DNA from: Amycolatopsis sp. 2-15
Lineage (GTDB): Bacteria > Actinomycetota > Actinomycetes > Mycobacteriales > Pseudonocardiaceae
DNA: 64,000 nt
Assembly (NCBI RefSeq): GCF_030285625.1
Contig: NZ_CP127294.1
Coordinates: 9,742,001-9,806,000, forward strand
Direction of reading: 5' to 3'
Under the pieces are notes generated by a model. The model saw only the letters and a program-made list of their open reading frames with translations, was not told the origin of the DNA and searched no databases. Positions 38,943 to 51,841 of this stretch are shown here, one piece after another. How positions within the stretch are numbered: the stretch's first letter is position 1; every line of letters starts with the position of its first letter. Both the position numbers and the translations under genes were made by a program.

Positions 38943-39572
38943 TTGTCGCCGTTGAGCGGCGACGGCTGGTTGCCGGCTGGTCCTCACCCCGCTCGTTGTC
39001 TGAGCCGACCGCTCGAGCGCGTCGCCGTCGACCGTCGAACGCCCCGGACTTCAGGCCACCTCTCGGTGGCTGGAATCTTTCGCCGCTCGGCGGCGATGCA
39101 GCGCCGGACCTCGGCGCCGCTGTGGTCGTCACTCAGCCCGGTCGCCAATCAGCGGCGAATCGTGGTCGCCGTTCCGAGGCGAGCCGGGCAGTCGCGGTTG
39201 AGGGGCGAATGCCGGCTGCGGTTCCTGGCGAAGCGGCAGTCGCCGCTCAGTGGCGAAATCCCGGTTGCCGTTTCCTGACGAAGCGGCAGTCGCCGTTCGG
39301 CGGCTAATCGCGTTGCCGTTCACAACTGGAGCAGCAGTCGCCGCTCAACGGCCAATCTCGGGTGCCGTCTCACACGAAGCGGCAGCCGCCGTTCAGACGC
39401 GAATCGCGTTGCGCTCCAGAAGCGGCGGCAGTCGCCGCTCAGTGGCAAATCCCGGGTGCCGTTCCAAGGCAAGCCGGCAGTCGCCGTTCAGAGGCGAATC
39501 GCGTTGCCGCTCAGGGGCGAACAGATCGTCGCCATTGCGAGGCAACGGCGGTTTCGCCTCTCAACGGCGATA
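38943..39572. repeat. Array of TCGCCGCTCAGTGGCGA palindromes, about 49-bp period
   Basis: Copies begin near 38945, 39079, 39142, 39166, 39192, 39240, 39290, 39338, 39386, 39432, 39481, 39504, 39527 and 39553. From 39192 to 39481 the steps are 46-50 bp; elsewhere they are 23-26 bp, half of that. Between copies there is a second conserved element (TTGCCGTTCCTGACGAAGCGGC and relatives). The last copy overlaps the stop codon of the gene at 39561. There is no gene in the array. Confidence 0.9.
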
Positions 39573-40079
39573 GCGCGGCGCCCGGCTTTCGGCGCGGGCC
39601 GCCCGGATGTCCAGGATCGAGGCGGCGATCGACACCAGCACGGCGAGCAGCGCGACGTACCGACCGACCCCCGGGTTGATCATCACGCCGGCGGTTTCCA
39701 GGAACGCCCTCTGGTCGCTGTCGAAGACCCAGTCCAGTGTCGTCCAGCCGATGACCATGAGCAGCAACGCGGCAAGCCCCGCGACCAGCCACAGGTGCGG
39801 CAAGCCGCTGACCCGGACCTTCCTGACCTGCCCGAAGAACACCACCGCGAGGCCGACGACCACCAGAACCAACGGTGGGAACCACGAGAAAAAGTCCGAA
39901 TGCCAAGCCGAGCGCACGACGTCGTCGTGGGGCAGGGAGTTGAAGGCGTCACGAACGTCGGCCGTGGCTGTGTCGGCGGTGAGAACCGTCCAGGGAAGAA
40001 ACACCGCCACGAGCGCGAGCAGCCCGGCCCCCAGACCGAGCCACTCGCGCCACGTGACGCGTTTGACGGAGAACGCCAC
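39561..40079 (-). CDS. Four-helix membrane protein of unknown function
   Basis: 172 residues with four hydrophobic segments: WLGLGAGLLALVAVFLPW, WFPPLVLVVVGLAVVFFG, WLVAGLAALLLMVIGW and YVALLAVLVSIAASILDI. I do not recognise a family beyond small actinobacterial integral membrane proteins. It starts at the base after the gatB stop, so it is probably cotranscribed with gatCAB. Its stop codon and last residues (RYRR) are made by a copy of the intergenic palindrome. Confidence 0.8.
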   Translation of the reverse strand: MAFSVKRVTWREWLGLGAGLLALVAVFLPWTVLTADTATADVRDAFNSLPHDDVVRSAWHSDFFSWFPPLVLVVVGLAVVFFGQVRKVRVSGLPHLWLVAGLAALLLMVIGWTTLDWVFDSDQRAFLETAGVMINPGVGRYVALLAVLVSIAASILDIRAARAESRAPRYRR

Positions 40080-41585
40080 TCAGGAACCGACGCGCTCGAT
40101 GATGAGCTCGCGCACGCGCTTCGCGTCGGCCTGGCCCTTGGTGGCCTTCATGACCGCGCCGACGATCGCGCCCGCCGCGGCGACCTTGCCGCCGCGGATC
40201 TTCTCGGCGACGTCCGGCTGTGCGGCCAGCGCCTCGTCCACGGCGGTGATCAGCGCGGAGTCGTCGGAAACGACCTTCAGCCCGCGCTTGTCCACCACCT
40301 CGCGCGGCGAACCCTCGCCGGCGAGGACGCCCTGCACGACCTCCTTGGCGAGCTTGTTCGTCAGCTCACCCGAGGACACGAGGGCGATCACCTCGGCCAC
40401 CTGCACCGGCGTGATCGCCAGCTCGGCGAGCTCGACCTCGCGCGTGTTGGCCTCCTGCGCCAGCGTGTTGACCCACCAGCCGCGGGCCTCGTCCGGCTTC
40501 GCGCCGGCCTCGACCGTCGCCGCGACGAGGTCGACGGCGCCGACGTTCAGCAGGTCACGCAACGCTTCGTCCGACAGGTTCCACTCGGTCTGGATCCGCT
40601 TGCGCCGCTCGGCCGGCATCTCCGGCAGCGTCTTGCGCAGCTGTTCGACCCACTCACGCGACGGCGCGATCGGCACCAGGTCGGGCTCCGGGAAGTACCG
40701 GTAGTCCTCGGCGGTCTCCTTGGTGCGTCCGCCGGACGTGGTGCCGTCGGCCTCCTGGAAGTGCCGCGTCTCCTGCTTGATCGAACCACCGCCGGCGAGA
40801 ATCGCCGCCTGACGCGTCATCTCGTACCGCACCGCGCGCTCGACGCTGCGCAGCGAGTTGACGTTCTTCGTCTCCGTGCGCGTACCGAACTCGGTGGCGT
40901 CCTTGTCCATCAGCGACACGTTCGCGTCGCAGCGAAGGGACCCCTGGTCCATGCGGACGTCGGACACGTCGAGCGCGCTCAGCAGGTCGCGCAGAGCCGA
41001 AACGTACGCACGCGCCACCTCCGGCGCCCGCTCGCCGGTGCCCTCGATCGGCTTCGTGACGATCTCGATCAGCGGCACGCCCGCGCGGTTGTAGTCGAGC
41101 AGCGAATAGTCCGCGCCGTGGATCCGGCCGGTCGCGCCGCCCATGTGCAGCGACTTGCCGGTGTCCTCCTCCATGTGCGCGCGCTCGATCTCCACACGCA
41201 CGATCTCGCCGTCGTCGAGCGTGACGTCGAGGTAGCCGTTGAAGGCGATCGGCTCGTCGTACTGCGAGGTCTGGAAGTTCTTCGGCTGGTCCGGGTAGAA
41301 ATAGTTCTTCCGCGCGAAGCGGCACCACTCGGCGATCTCGCAGTTGAGCGCCAGCCCGATGCGGATCGCGCCCTCCACGGCCTTGCCGTTCACCACGGGC
41401 AGCGCACCGGGCAGGCCGAGGCAAGTGGGGCACGTCTTCGTGTTCGGCTCGCCGCCGAACTCGTTGACGCAGCCGCAGAACATTTTCGTCTTCGTGTTGA
41501 GCTCGACGTGGACCTCGAGCCCGAGCACCGGGTCGAAGCGCTCGACGACCTCGGCGTAGTCCATCAACTCGGCCACGGCAGTCAC
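40080..41585 (-). CDS. gatB: Asp/Glu-tRNA amidotransferase subunit B
   Basis: 501 residues. The tRNA-binding and kinase subunit of the GatCAB complex, which converts Glu-tRNA(Gln) or Asp-tRNA(Asn) to the amide form. Signature [23 protein letters not shown] at the N-terminus, [18 protein letters not shown] with Zn-site cysteines, and a C-terminal YqeY-like tail domain ([18 protein letters not shown]). Its start overlaps the gatA stop by 4 bases. Confidence 0.97.
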   Translation of the reverse strand: MTAVAELMDYAEVVERFDPVLGLEVHVELNTKTKMFCGCVNEFGGEPNTKTCPTCLGLPGALPVVNGKAVEGAIRIGLALNCEIAEWCRFARKNYFYPDQPKNFQTSQYDEPIAFNGYLDVTLDDGEIVRVEIERAHMEEDTGKSLHMGGATGRIHGADYSLLDYNRAGVPLIEIVTKPIEGTGERAPEVARAYVSALRDLLSALDVSDVRMDQGSLRCDANVSLMDKDATEFGTRTETKNVNSLRSVERAVRYEMTRQAAILAGGGSIKQETRHFQEADGTTSGGRTKETAEDYRYFPEPDLVPIAPSREWVEQLRKTLPEMPAERRKRIQTEWNLSDEALRDLLNVGAVDLVAATVEAGAKPDEARGWWVNTLAQEANTREVELAELAITPVQVAEVIALVSSGELTNKLAKEVVQGVLAGEGSPREVVDKRGLKVVSDDSALITAVDEALAAQPDVAEKIRGGKVAAAGAIVGAVMKATKGQADAKRVRELIIERVGS

Positions 41586-43099
41586 TTCGTTCCTCCCAGC
41601 TCCGGGACCTTGTGCACGAGCGACCCGCCGGCGGCGGCGTCGCGTGCGGCCTCGTAGGCGGCGCCGACGCGGTAGAGCCGGTCGTCGGCGAGCGCCGGGG
41701 CCATGATCTGCAGGCCGACCGGTAGGCCGTCCTCGTCGGACAGTCCACTCGGGACGCTCATGGCGGCGTTGCCCGCGAGGTTCGACGGGATGGTGCAGAG
41801 GTCGGCGAGGTACATCGCCATCGGGTCGTCCACGCGTTCGCCGATCTTGAACGCCGTGGTCGGCGTGGTCGGCGACACGAGCACGTCCACCTGCTCGAAC
41901 GCGGAGGTGAAGTCCTGCGTGATGAGCGTGCGCACCTTCTGGGCCGAGCCGTAGTAGGCGTCGTAGTAGCCCGACGAAAGCGCGTAGGTGCCCAACATGA
42001 TGCGGCGCTTCACCTCGGCGCCGAAGCCCTTTTCCCGGGTCAGGGACATGACTTCTTCGGCGCTGTGCGTGCCGTCGTCGGCCACGCGCAGGCCGTAGCG
42101 CATCGCGTCGAACCGCGCGAGGTTGGACGACGCCTCACTTGGCGCGATCAGGTAGTACGCGGGCAGGGCGTAGACGAAGTGCGGGCACGAGACCTCGACC
42201 ACTTCGGCGCCCAGTGCGCGGAGCTGCTCGACGGCGGCCTGGAACGACCGCAGCACGCCGGCCTGATAGCCGTCGCCGGCGAACTCCTTCACCACACCGA
42301 CGCGCACGCCCTTGAGGTCACCACTGGCCCCCTCGCGCGCCGCGGCGACGACCGGCGGGACCGGTGCGTCGATCGACGTCGAGTCCATCGGGTCATACCC
42401 GGCGATGACCTCGTGCAGCAGCGCGGCATCGAGCACCGTCCGCGCGCACGGACCGGCCTGGTCGAGCGACGACGAGAAGGCGACGAGGCCGTAGCGCGAA
42501 ACGCCGCCGTACGTCGGCTTCACGCCGACCGTGCCGGTGACGGCGCCCGGCTGGCGGATCGAGCCGCCGGTGTCCGTGCCGATGGCCAGCGCGGCCTCGA
42601 ACGCCGCGATCGACGCCGACGAGCCACCACCCGAACCACCCGGGATGCGGGCGTGGTCCCACGGGTTGTGCGTGGGACCGAAGGCGGAGTTCTCCGTGGA
42701 CGAGCCCATGGCGAACTCGTCCATGTTCGTCTTGCCGAGGATGACGATGCCCGCTTCGCGCAGCCTACGCGTGACGGTCGCGTCGTACGGCGGGATCCAC
42801 CCTTCCAGCGTGCGCGAACCGCACGTGGTGGGGATGCCCTCGGTGGTCAGCACGTCCTTGAGCGCCAGCGGCACGCCCGCCAGGGACGACGCAGGCTGCT
42901 CCCCCGCGGCCAGCTTCTCGTCGACGGACTTGGCCGCGCCGAGCGCGCCTTCCGTGTCGACGTGCAGGAACGCGTGGACGTGGTCGTCGACCTCGGCGAT
43001 CCGGTCCAGGTGCGCCTGGGTGACCTCGACCGCGGAGACCTCGCGCGCGTGGATCTTCGCCGCCAGCTCGGCAGCGGTCAGCTTGACGAGTTCACTCAC
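41582..43099 (-). CDS. gatA: Asp/Glu-tRNA amidotransferase subunit A
   Basis: 505 residues. Glutaminase subunit that releases ammonia from glutamine for GatB. Amidase-signature triad: Lys81 in PLALKDVL, Ser156 in [10 protein letters not shown] and Ser180 in [12 protein letters not shown]. The length is normal. It overlaps gatC upstream and gatB downstream by 4 bases each, so the three are translationally coupled. Confidence 0.97.
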   Translation of the reverse strand: MSELVKLTAAELAAKIHAREVSAVEVTQAHLDRIAEVDDHVHAFLHVDTEGALGAAKSVDEKLAAGEQPASSLAGVPLALKDVLTTEGIPTTCGSRTLEGWIPPYDATVTRRLREAGIVILGKTNMDEFAMGSSTENSAFGPTHNPWDHARIPGGSGGGSSASIAAFEAALAIGTDTGGSIRQPGAVTGTVGVKPTYGGVSRYGLVAFSSSLDQAGPCARTVLDAALLHEVIAGYDPMDSTSIDAPVPPVVAAAREGASGDLKGVRVGVVKEFAGDGYQAGVLRSFQAAVEQLRALGAEVVEVSCPHFVYALPAYYLIAPSEASSNLARFDAMRYGLRVADDGTHSAEEVMSLTREKGFGAEVKRRIMLGTYALSSGYYDAYYGSAQKVRTLITQDFTSAFEQVDVLVSPTTPTTAFKIGERVDDPMAMYLADLCTIPSNLAGNAAMSVPSGLSDEDGLPVGLQIMAPALADDRLYRVGAAYEAARDAAAGGSLVHKVPELGGTK

Positions 43100-43395
43100 T
43101 GTTCTTCTCCCAGAATCCGCGGCACCCGGAACCGGCCCTCCTCGGCGGCCGGCGCGCCGGCCAGCGCCTGCTTCTGTGTCAGGCAGGGGCGGATCTCGTC
43201 CTCGCGGAAGACGTTCGTCAGCGGCACGGAGTGCGAGGTCGGCGGGACGTCGGCCGCGGCGACCTGGCTCACCTTCGCCACCGAGTCCAGAATCTGGTCG
43301 AGCTGGCCCGCGAAGACGTCCAGCTCGTCATCGGTGACGGCCAGCCTGGCCAGCTTGGCGAGGTGCGCGACCTCGTCTCGGGAAATGTTGGGCAC
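43096..43395 (-). CDS. gatC: Asp/Glu-tRNA amidotransferase subunit C
   Basis: 99 residues from a GTG ([24 protein letters not shown]), with GGGAG 8 bases before it. A small subunit that wraps GatA and GatB. The C-terminal [38 protein letters not shown] segment is typical. First gene of the operon; divergent from the ACT-domain gene. Confidence 0.95.
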   Translation of the reverse strand: MPNISRDEVAHLAKLARLAVTDDELDVFAGQLDQILDSVAKVSQVAAADVPPTSHSVPLTNVFREDEIRPCLTQKQALAGAPAAEEGRFRVPRILGEEQ

Positions 43396-43613
43396 GCGGG
43401 TGACTCCCGGGGTGTGCTGTGCGGGTGCGGTCGGAAGCTGCAAGTCTATGGTGGCGGCGCCGGACGGCTCGACCGGGTTATGGCCGGACCTGCCGCGACC
43501 CGGGGTGTCCCGTTCGCCGGACAGCGGTCCCCAAGCAGTACCCGGTCTGTCACAATCGGCGCCCGGTTACCGCGTTCCGCGACAAGGCGGAACGCCTGAG
43601 GCGAGAGGGGCGT

Positions 43614-44270
43614 GTGGTGTCGTTCCTGCTGCGGGTCCAGCTTCCGGACTCCCCCGGCACCCTCGGCGCCGTCGCGACGGCGCTCGGCACGGTCGGCGCC
43701 GACATCCTCAGCGTCGACGTCGTGGAGCGTGGCGGCGGGGTCGCCATCGACGACCTCGTGGTCGAACTCCCGTCCGGCCGCCTGCCGGACGCCCTCATCA
43801 CCGCGGCCGAAAGCATCGAAGGCGTCGAGGTCGACGCCGTCCGGCCGTACGCCGGGATTCTGGACACCCACCGCGAGCTGGAGCTCGTGGAGGAGATCGC
43901 CGCGCAGCCGAAGTCCGGGCTGGATCTGCTGGCCGAGGGTGTGCCGAAGATCATCCGCGCCGGCTGGGCCGTCGTCGTGGAGCACCGGGAATCGGGCACC
44001 CGCCGGCTGGCTTCGTCGAGCGCGGCGCCGGAGAACCCGTTCACGGACCTGCCCTGGCTGCCGCTGGAGCGCGCCACCGTCCTCGACGGTGAAGAGGACT
44101 GGATCCCGGAAACGTGGAAGGAGCTGGGCACGGAGCTCGCGGCGACGCCGCTGGGCAAACCGGGCAAGGCTCTTCTCGTGGCCCGGCCGGGTGGGCCCAA
44201 CTTCCGCGCCGCGGAGGTCGCCCGGCTGGCGCACTTCGCCGGCATCGTCGCCGTCGTCCTGGACGGCTGA
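43614..44270 (+). CDS. ACT-domain protein
   Basis: About 218 residues starting at one of two adjacent GTG codons after GAGAGGGGC. The N-terminal ACT domain (FLLRVQLPDSPGTLGAVATALGTVGADILSVDVVERG) suggests amino-acid binding. The rest (about 80-218) has no enzyme motif that I recognise but ends in a conserved-looking region, RAAEVARLAHFAGIVAVVLDG, reminiscent of GAF/GNAT-like folds. Divergent from gatC, a common actinobacterial arrangement. Function unknown. Confidence 0.8.
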   Translation: MVSFLLRVQLPDSPGTLGAVATALGTVGADILSVDVVERGGGVAIDDLVVELPSGRLPDALITAAESIEGVEVDAVRPYAGILDTHRELELVEEIAAQPKSGLDLLAEGVPKIIRAGWAVVVEHRESGTRRLASSSAAPENPFTDLPWLPLERATVLDGEEDWIPETWKELGTELAATPLGKPGKALLVARPGGPNFRAAEVARLAHFAGIVAVVLDG

Positions 44271-44299
44271 GCGGCCCCGGATTCGTCCGCTGAGCTGGT

Positions 44300-44686
44300 A
44301 TTCGCCGCAGAACGGCGACGGCTTCCTTCGTCGAGCGACGGTCCCGCCAAGGCCGGCTTTACAACCGCCCGGTGGAGTCGCCGTTGAGAGGCAACGACGC
44401 CCCAGCCGAGAAGCGCCGACCAATCCACACGCGAGCACGGCCGCTCATCGGCGACACCGATCCGTGGTGTCGCCGATGAGCGGCAACACCATGAGCCGGC
44501 TAACCATGGCCTCACGGCGCTCGGACCGCTCGTCCGGCCGTCGCCGTCGCCGACGCGGGTTCGCTGTCGAGAGCCCCATCCCCCCGCGACTACCCGAGAT
44601 CCATCGCCGCGCTCGACCTTGCCCACGTCCGTTCGAACGCTCGGATCGTGCCCCGCCCAAACCGTCGCCACTCAGCGGCAAAAGAC
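44300..44686. repeat. Scattered TCGCCG palindromes between ACT and GNAT genes
   Basis: Copies at about 44301, 44377, 44448-44490 and 44664. The third is double: ATCGGCGACACC, then GGTGTCGCCGATGAG, which together form a larger hairpin. No gene is present in this 435-bp gap. Confidence 0.7.
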
Positions 44687-44705
44687 CCTGAACAGCCGAA
44701 ACACC

Positions 44706-48101
<3,396 letters not shown>

Positions 48102-48147
48102 GGAACATCCCCCGTTGTCGATCGTTGCCCGACACGCTACCGCGCGC

Positions 48148-49185
48148 TCACCACGTCTCGGGCGGCTCCACGAAGGCCTTGCCGAGGTCGCGGGTGAGGG
48201 CGAGTGCGCGGCGCATCCACTCGTTCGTCGCGCCGGCCATCCCACAGGTCGGCGTCGGGACAGCCCGTTCGACCAGGATCGACCGGTTGAAACCGAGGCG
48301 GTCCACGAGCCTGAACGCGGGGTCGGCGATGTCCTTGAGCGTCGGGCGCGTGCCAGGGTCTGTCGCCGGGACGAGGCCGAGGAACAGCGACGTGCCGCTG
48401 TCCCACGTTTCGCCGATCGCATCCAGCGTCTCGGCCGACGGCTTGCCGAGCAGCGTGACGTCGAACGCGATGGCGTCCGCGCCGGCGGCCCTGAGCAGCG
48501 CGAGCGGCGGCTTCGGCGCGCAACAATGCACGACGACAGGCTGGTCCGTGATCGCCCGCACTCCCTCGATCATGGTCGACAGGAGCTCCCGCGCCTCCGG
48601 CTCGGGCACGGCCGACACGTTCCCGTAGCCCGACGGCGTCGACAGGCTCCCGGCAAGCACCGCCGGCAACGACGGCTCGTCGAACTGCACGACGATCGGC
48701 GCCCCGATGCGCGCCTTCAGCTCTGCGACGTGCTGAGCCAGGCCGTCCAGCAGCGAGGACGCGAAGTCCCGCAACGCGCCACGATCGGTGAGCACACGAT
48801 GCCCGCGCGGCAGCTCGATGCCGGCGCCGAGCGTCCACGGCCCGGCCACCTGCGTCTTGAACACCGGCGGCACGACGCCGGTGTTTTCACGCGCTTCCTG
48901 CACAGCGTCGAGATCCCACTGCAAGAGGTCCCGCCCTCGCCGGTGATCGTGCCCGGGCCGCCCCGCGACGCGGTACCCGCTCGGCACCACCTCCACGGCC
49001 AGGTCCACGAGCAACGCCGCGGTGCGACCGAGAATGTCGGCCCCCACCCCACGCCCCGGCAACTCCGGCAGGTGCGGGAAGTCGGGCAGCTCGCCGAACA
49101 CGACGGCGGCCGCCTCGGCCGGGTCCGCCCCGGGCATCGAGCCGATCGCGGTGGCCGCGCCGTCGGGCCAAGCTCGTTCAGTCAC
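48148..49185 (-). CDS. Methionine-synthase (MetE/UROD-like) superfamily protein
   Basis: 345 residues, about half the length of full MetE. It covers only the catalytic-barrel type of the UROD/MetE superfamily (ATAIGSMPGADPAEAAAVVFGELPDFPHLPELPGRGVGAD, FKTQVAGPWTLGAGIELPRG, VVHCCAPKPPLALLRAAGADAIAFDVTLLGK). The HCCA motif is where the Zn-binding His and Cys of MetE lie. It occupies the place next to ligA that a similar gene holds in mycobacteria. It probably transfers a methyl group to a thiol; the donor is unknown. Confidence 0.82.
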   Translation of the reverse strand: MTERAWPDGAATAIGSMPGADPAEAAAVVFGELPDFPHLPELPGRGVGADILGRTAALLVDLAVEVVPSGYRVAGRPGHDHRRGRDLLQWDLDAVQEARENTGVVPPVFKTQVAGPWTLGAGIELPRGHRVLTDRGALRDFASSLLDGLAQHVAELKARIGAPIVVQFDEPSLPAVLAGSLSTPSGYGNVSAVPEPEARELLSTMIEGVRAITDQPVVVHCCAPKPPLALLRAAGADAIAFDVTLLGKPSAETLDAIGETWDSGTSLFLGLVPATDPGTRPTLKDIADPAFRLVDRLGFNRSILVERAVPTPTCGMAGATNEWMRRALALTRDLGKAFVEPPETW

Positions 49186-49316
49186 GGGCGAATTCTCGCC
49201 GAACCCACCCCGAAGCCTCCCACCGCCCTCGCCGGGTCACCCGAGTGAGCCGGACATTCGCCGCATATCCCTTTGCCAGCACCGAATTCGCGGAGACAGC
49301 GATACTCTGGATGGCC

Positions 49317-50021
49317 ATGACGAGCTCCTCGCCACCACCGCCGGGCCGGCACCCCGACGAGGTGAGTCCCACCCGGCTAGGCCGGTGGGACGACGAGCCG
49401 CGCATCCCCGAACGCCGCTACCCGGGCCGCTCCTTCGGCGGGACCCTGTTCACCGAAGCGGTCCTCATCGTCAGCCGACGCGCGGAGGTCGTCGAGGCCA
49501 CCGAGGAGTACAGCGTCTTCGACCGCGACGGCACCCGCGTCGGCGGAGTGGCCGACGTCAGCCAAGGCTTCCTGCACAAGGCCGCCCGCCTGTTGCCGAA
49601 ATACGACCAGTACGTCACCCACAAGTTCGAAGTCCGCGACGCGAACCACAGCACGGTGCTGAAAGTGGCGAGACCGGCCAGGGAACTGCGCACTCGCTTC
49701 GTCGTCACCCGCGCCGACGAAACCCCGATCGGCGAAATCATCCCCGCCCGCACCCAGGACGAGACTCGATTCACCTTCGTCGTCGACGGCCGCACAGTCG
49801 GCCGCGTCGCCGCGACGGGCCCCCAAGCGTGGGACGTAGCCATCAGGAACCACGCCGACGCCGAGGTCGCCCGCGTCAGTCGCCCGCAGTCCTCGCCTTC
49901 GCCGATCGCCGGCGACACCTACCTCGTCGAAATCCCACGCCAGCTGCCCGAACCCCTGGCCAGCATGGTCGTCGCCACAACGCTCACGATCGACACAGCC
50001 CTCACCCGCCAAACGGCGTAA
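49317..50021 (+). CDS. LURP-one / scramblase-like protein
   Basis: About 234 residues from MTSSSPPPPG; an ATG 2 codons earlier is the alternative. After a Pro-rich N-terminus, residues 40-230 repeat beta-strand segments of a tubby-like/LURP-one barrel (LFTEAVLIVSRRAEVVEATEEYSVFDRDGTRVGGV, THKFEVRDANHSTVLKVAR, FTFVVDGRTVGRVAATGPQ). Such proteins are thought to bind membranes or phospholipids; some are called scramblases. No ribosome-binding site stands out, so the mRNA may be leaderless. Divergent from the MetE-like gene. Confidence 0.75.
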   Translation: MTSSSPPPPGRHPDEVSPTRLGRWDDEPRIPERRYPGRSFGGTLFTEAVLIVSRRAEVVEATEEYSVFDRDGTRVGGVADVSQGFLHKAARLLPKYDQYVTHKFEVRDANHSTVLKVARPARELRTRFVVTRADETPIGEIIPARTQDETRFTFVVDGRTVGRVAATGPQAWDVAIRNHADAEVARVSRPQSSPSPIAGDTYLVEIPRQLPEPLASMVVATTLTIDTALTRQTA

Positions 50022-50127
50022 GCACGTGACCGTTGTCTCAGGCCGCCCAGGTGGACACCGCGGCAGCGACGGCCCAATGTGAGGCAAAAGGCCGGGACGC
50101 CGGAGTCCTGCCTGGACGGAGGTCGCC

Positions 50128-51171
50128 GTGGAGCCGTTGCCCGAAGACAGCAACCGGAACTGGACAGAACCCGGGGTCTACGAAGTGGCCGCCGGCGTCT
50201 ACCGGATCCCGTTGCCGTTGCCGAACGACGCCCTCCGCGCAGTGAACGTCTACGCCGTCACCGACGGCACCACCCTCGCCCTCGTCGACTCCGGCTGGGC
50301 CCTCACCGAAGCGCGCCAGCTCCTGGCCGAGGCACTCAAAGGCATCGGCGCCGAACTCGGTGACGTGCGCGAGTTCCTCGTCACCCACGTGCACCGCGAC
50401 CACTACACGCAGGCCGTCGCCCTTCGCCGCGAATTCGGCAACAAGATCTCCTTGGGCCAGCTGGAGGAACCTTCGCTGAAGGTCACCGCCGACCCGGACC
50501 AGCTTCCGATGCACGCCCAGATCGAGCTCCTTCGCCACTCAGGCGCCGACGAGGTCATCGCCGCTCTGGGGCGAATGTTCGCCGATGTCCCCCGCCGCAC
50601 CGACCTCGACCTGTGGGAGGACCCCGACGAGTGGCTCACTCCGGGCCGCCGCCAGGTCCTGCCGAACCGCGAGCTCGAAGTGGTCCACACCCCTGGCCAC
50701 ACCACCGGCCACGTCGTTTTCCTCGACGATGCCGCCGGCCTGTTGTTCTCGGGCGACCACGTCCTCCCTCACATCACGCCGTCGATCGGCTTCCAGCCGG
50801 TGCCGGCCGAGTTGCCGCTCAACGACTACCTCGACTCACTGCGCCTGGTCCGCGGCCTGCCCGACCAGCGCATGCTGCCGGCCCACGGCCCGGTCGCGGA
50901 CAGCGTGCACAAACGCATCGACGAACTGCTCGAACACCACCGCCAGCGCCTCGAGACGATGGCCGCCCAGGTCGACGCCGGAGCCAGCACCGCCTTCGAG
51001 ACCGCCAGCCGGCTGGGCTGGACTCGACGTGGCCGGAAACTGTCCGAAATGGACGCGTTCAACCAGATGCTCGCCGTCCTCGAAACGGGTGCGCACCTCG
51101 ACCTCTTGGTGTCGCAGAACAAGCTGACGGTCCAGCAGGTCGACGGAGTGCGCCACTACCGAACAAGCTGA
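50128..51171 (+). CDS. Metallo-beta-lactamase-fold hydrolase
   Basis: 347 residues from a GTG with GGACGGAGG before it. Residues 1-240 are an MBL domain: metal ligands in LVTHVHRDHYTQAVALRR (HxHxDH), VVHTPGHTTGHVVFLDDA and FSGDHVLPHITPSIG. The C-terminal 70 residues form a winged-helix-like tail (MAAQVDAGASTAFETASRLGWTRRGRKLSEMDAFNQMLAVLETGAHLDLL) found in one branch of these enzymes. It hydrolyses an ester or thioester, probably acyl-CoA or glutathione-like; unknown. Confidence 0.88.
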   Translation: MEPLPEDSNRNWTEPGVYEVAAGVYRIPLPLPNDALRAVNVYAVTDGTTLALVDSGWALTEARQLLAEALKGIGAELGDVREFLVTHVHRDHYTQAVALRREFGNKISLGQLEEPSLKVTADPDQLPMHAQIELLRHSGADEVIAALGRMFADVPRRTDLDLWEDPDEWLTPGRRQVLPNRELEVVHTPGHTTGHVVFLDDAAGLLFSGDHVLPHITPSIGFQPVPAELPLNDYLDSLRLVRGLPDQRMLPAHGPVADSVHKRIDELLEHHRQRLETMAAQVDAGASTAFETASRLGWTRRGRKLSEMDAFNQMLAVLETGAHLDLLVSQNKLTVQQVDGVRHYRTS

Positions 51172-51226
51172 TCGGCCCTGCGACAGCGGCGACAACCACA
51201 ACGGCCACGCTGGAATACTGATCACC

Positions 51227-51679
51227 ATGCCCGGTATCACCGTGAGGAAAGCCCGCCGCGACGACGTCGAAGCCATCGTGCGCATGCTCATCGACGACCA
51301 GCTCGGCGCGACCAGGGACTCAGCCGACGACCTCGAGCCCTACCTTCGCGCGTTCGAAGCCATCGACGGCGACCCGCAACAACTTCTGGTCGTGGCAACG
51401 TCGAACGACGAACCCGTGGCGACGCTGCAACTGACGATCATCCCCGGTCTCGCTCGTCAGGGCGCCCTCCGTGGGCAGATCGAAGCGGTGCGGGTCCGCA
51501 GCGACCACCGAAGCGCCGGGCTCGGCGGAGACCTCATCCAGTGGGCCATCGACGAGTCCCGCCGGCGCGGATGCGCCCTGGTGCAGCTCACCTCCGACAC
51601 TTCCAGGACCGCAGCGCACCGGTTTTATGAACGACTCGGTTTCGTGGCCAGCCACACCGGTTTCAAGCTGCACCTCTGA
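51227..51679 (+). CDS. GNAT-family N-acetyltransferase
   Basis: 150 residues, compact GNAT: ITVRKARRDDVEAIVRML, the acetyl-CoA loop RVRSDHRSAGLGGDLIQWAIDESRRRG, and AHRFYERLGFVASHTGFKL at the C-terminus. Acceptor unknown. It starts 55 bp after the MBL gene on the same strand and may be cotranscribed. Confidence 0.88.
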   Translation: MPGITVRKARRDDVEAIVRMLIDDQLGATRDSADDLEPYLRAFEAIDGDPQQLLVVATSNDEPVATLQLTIIPGLARQGALRGQIEAVRVRSDHRSAGLGGDLIQWAIDESRRRGCALVQLTSDTSRTAAHRFYERLGFVASHTGFKLHL

Positions 51680-51841
51680 CCCTTCTCCAACTGTCCATTC
51701 AGAACAGTCCCCCCTTGGCCGCGGGGACGCCCGACGACTCCAGGTTGCCACGAATCCACGGTGAGGCCAAGAAAAGTGCGCGAGCGGCCCGTTCGTGCCG
51801 TTTTGATGACCACGCACCAGCTGATGCGTATCGTCGCCACC

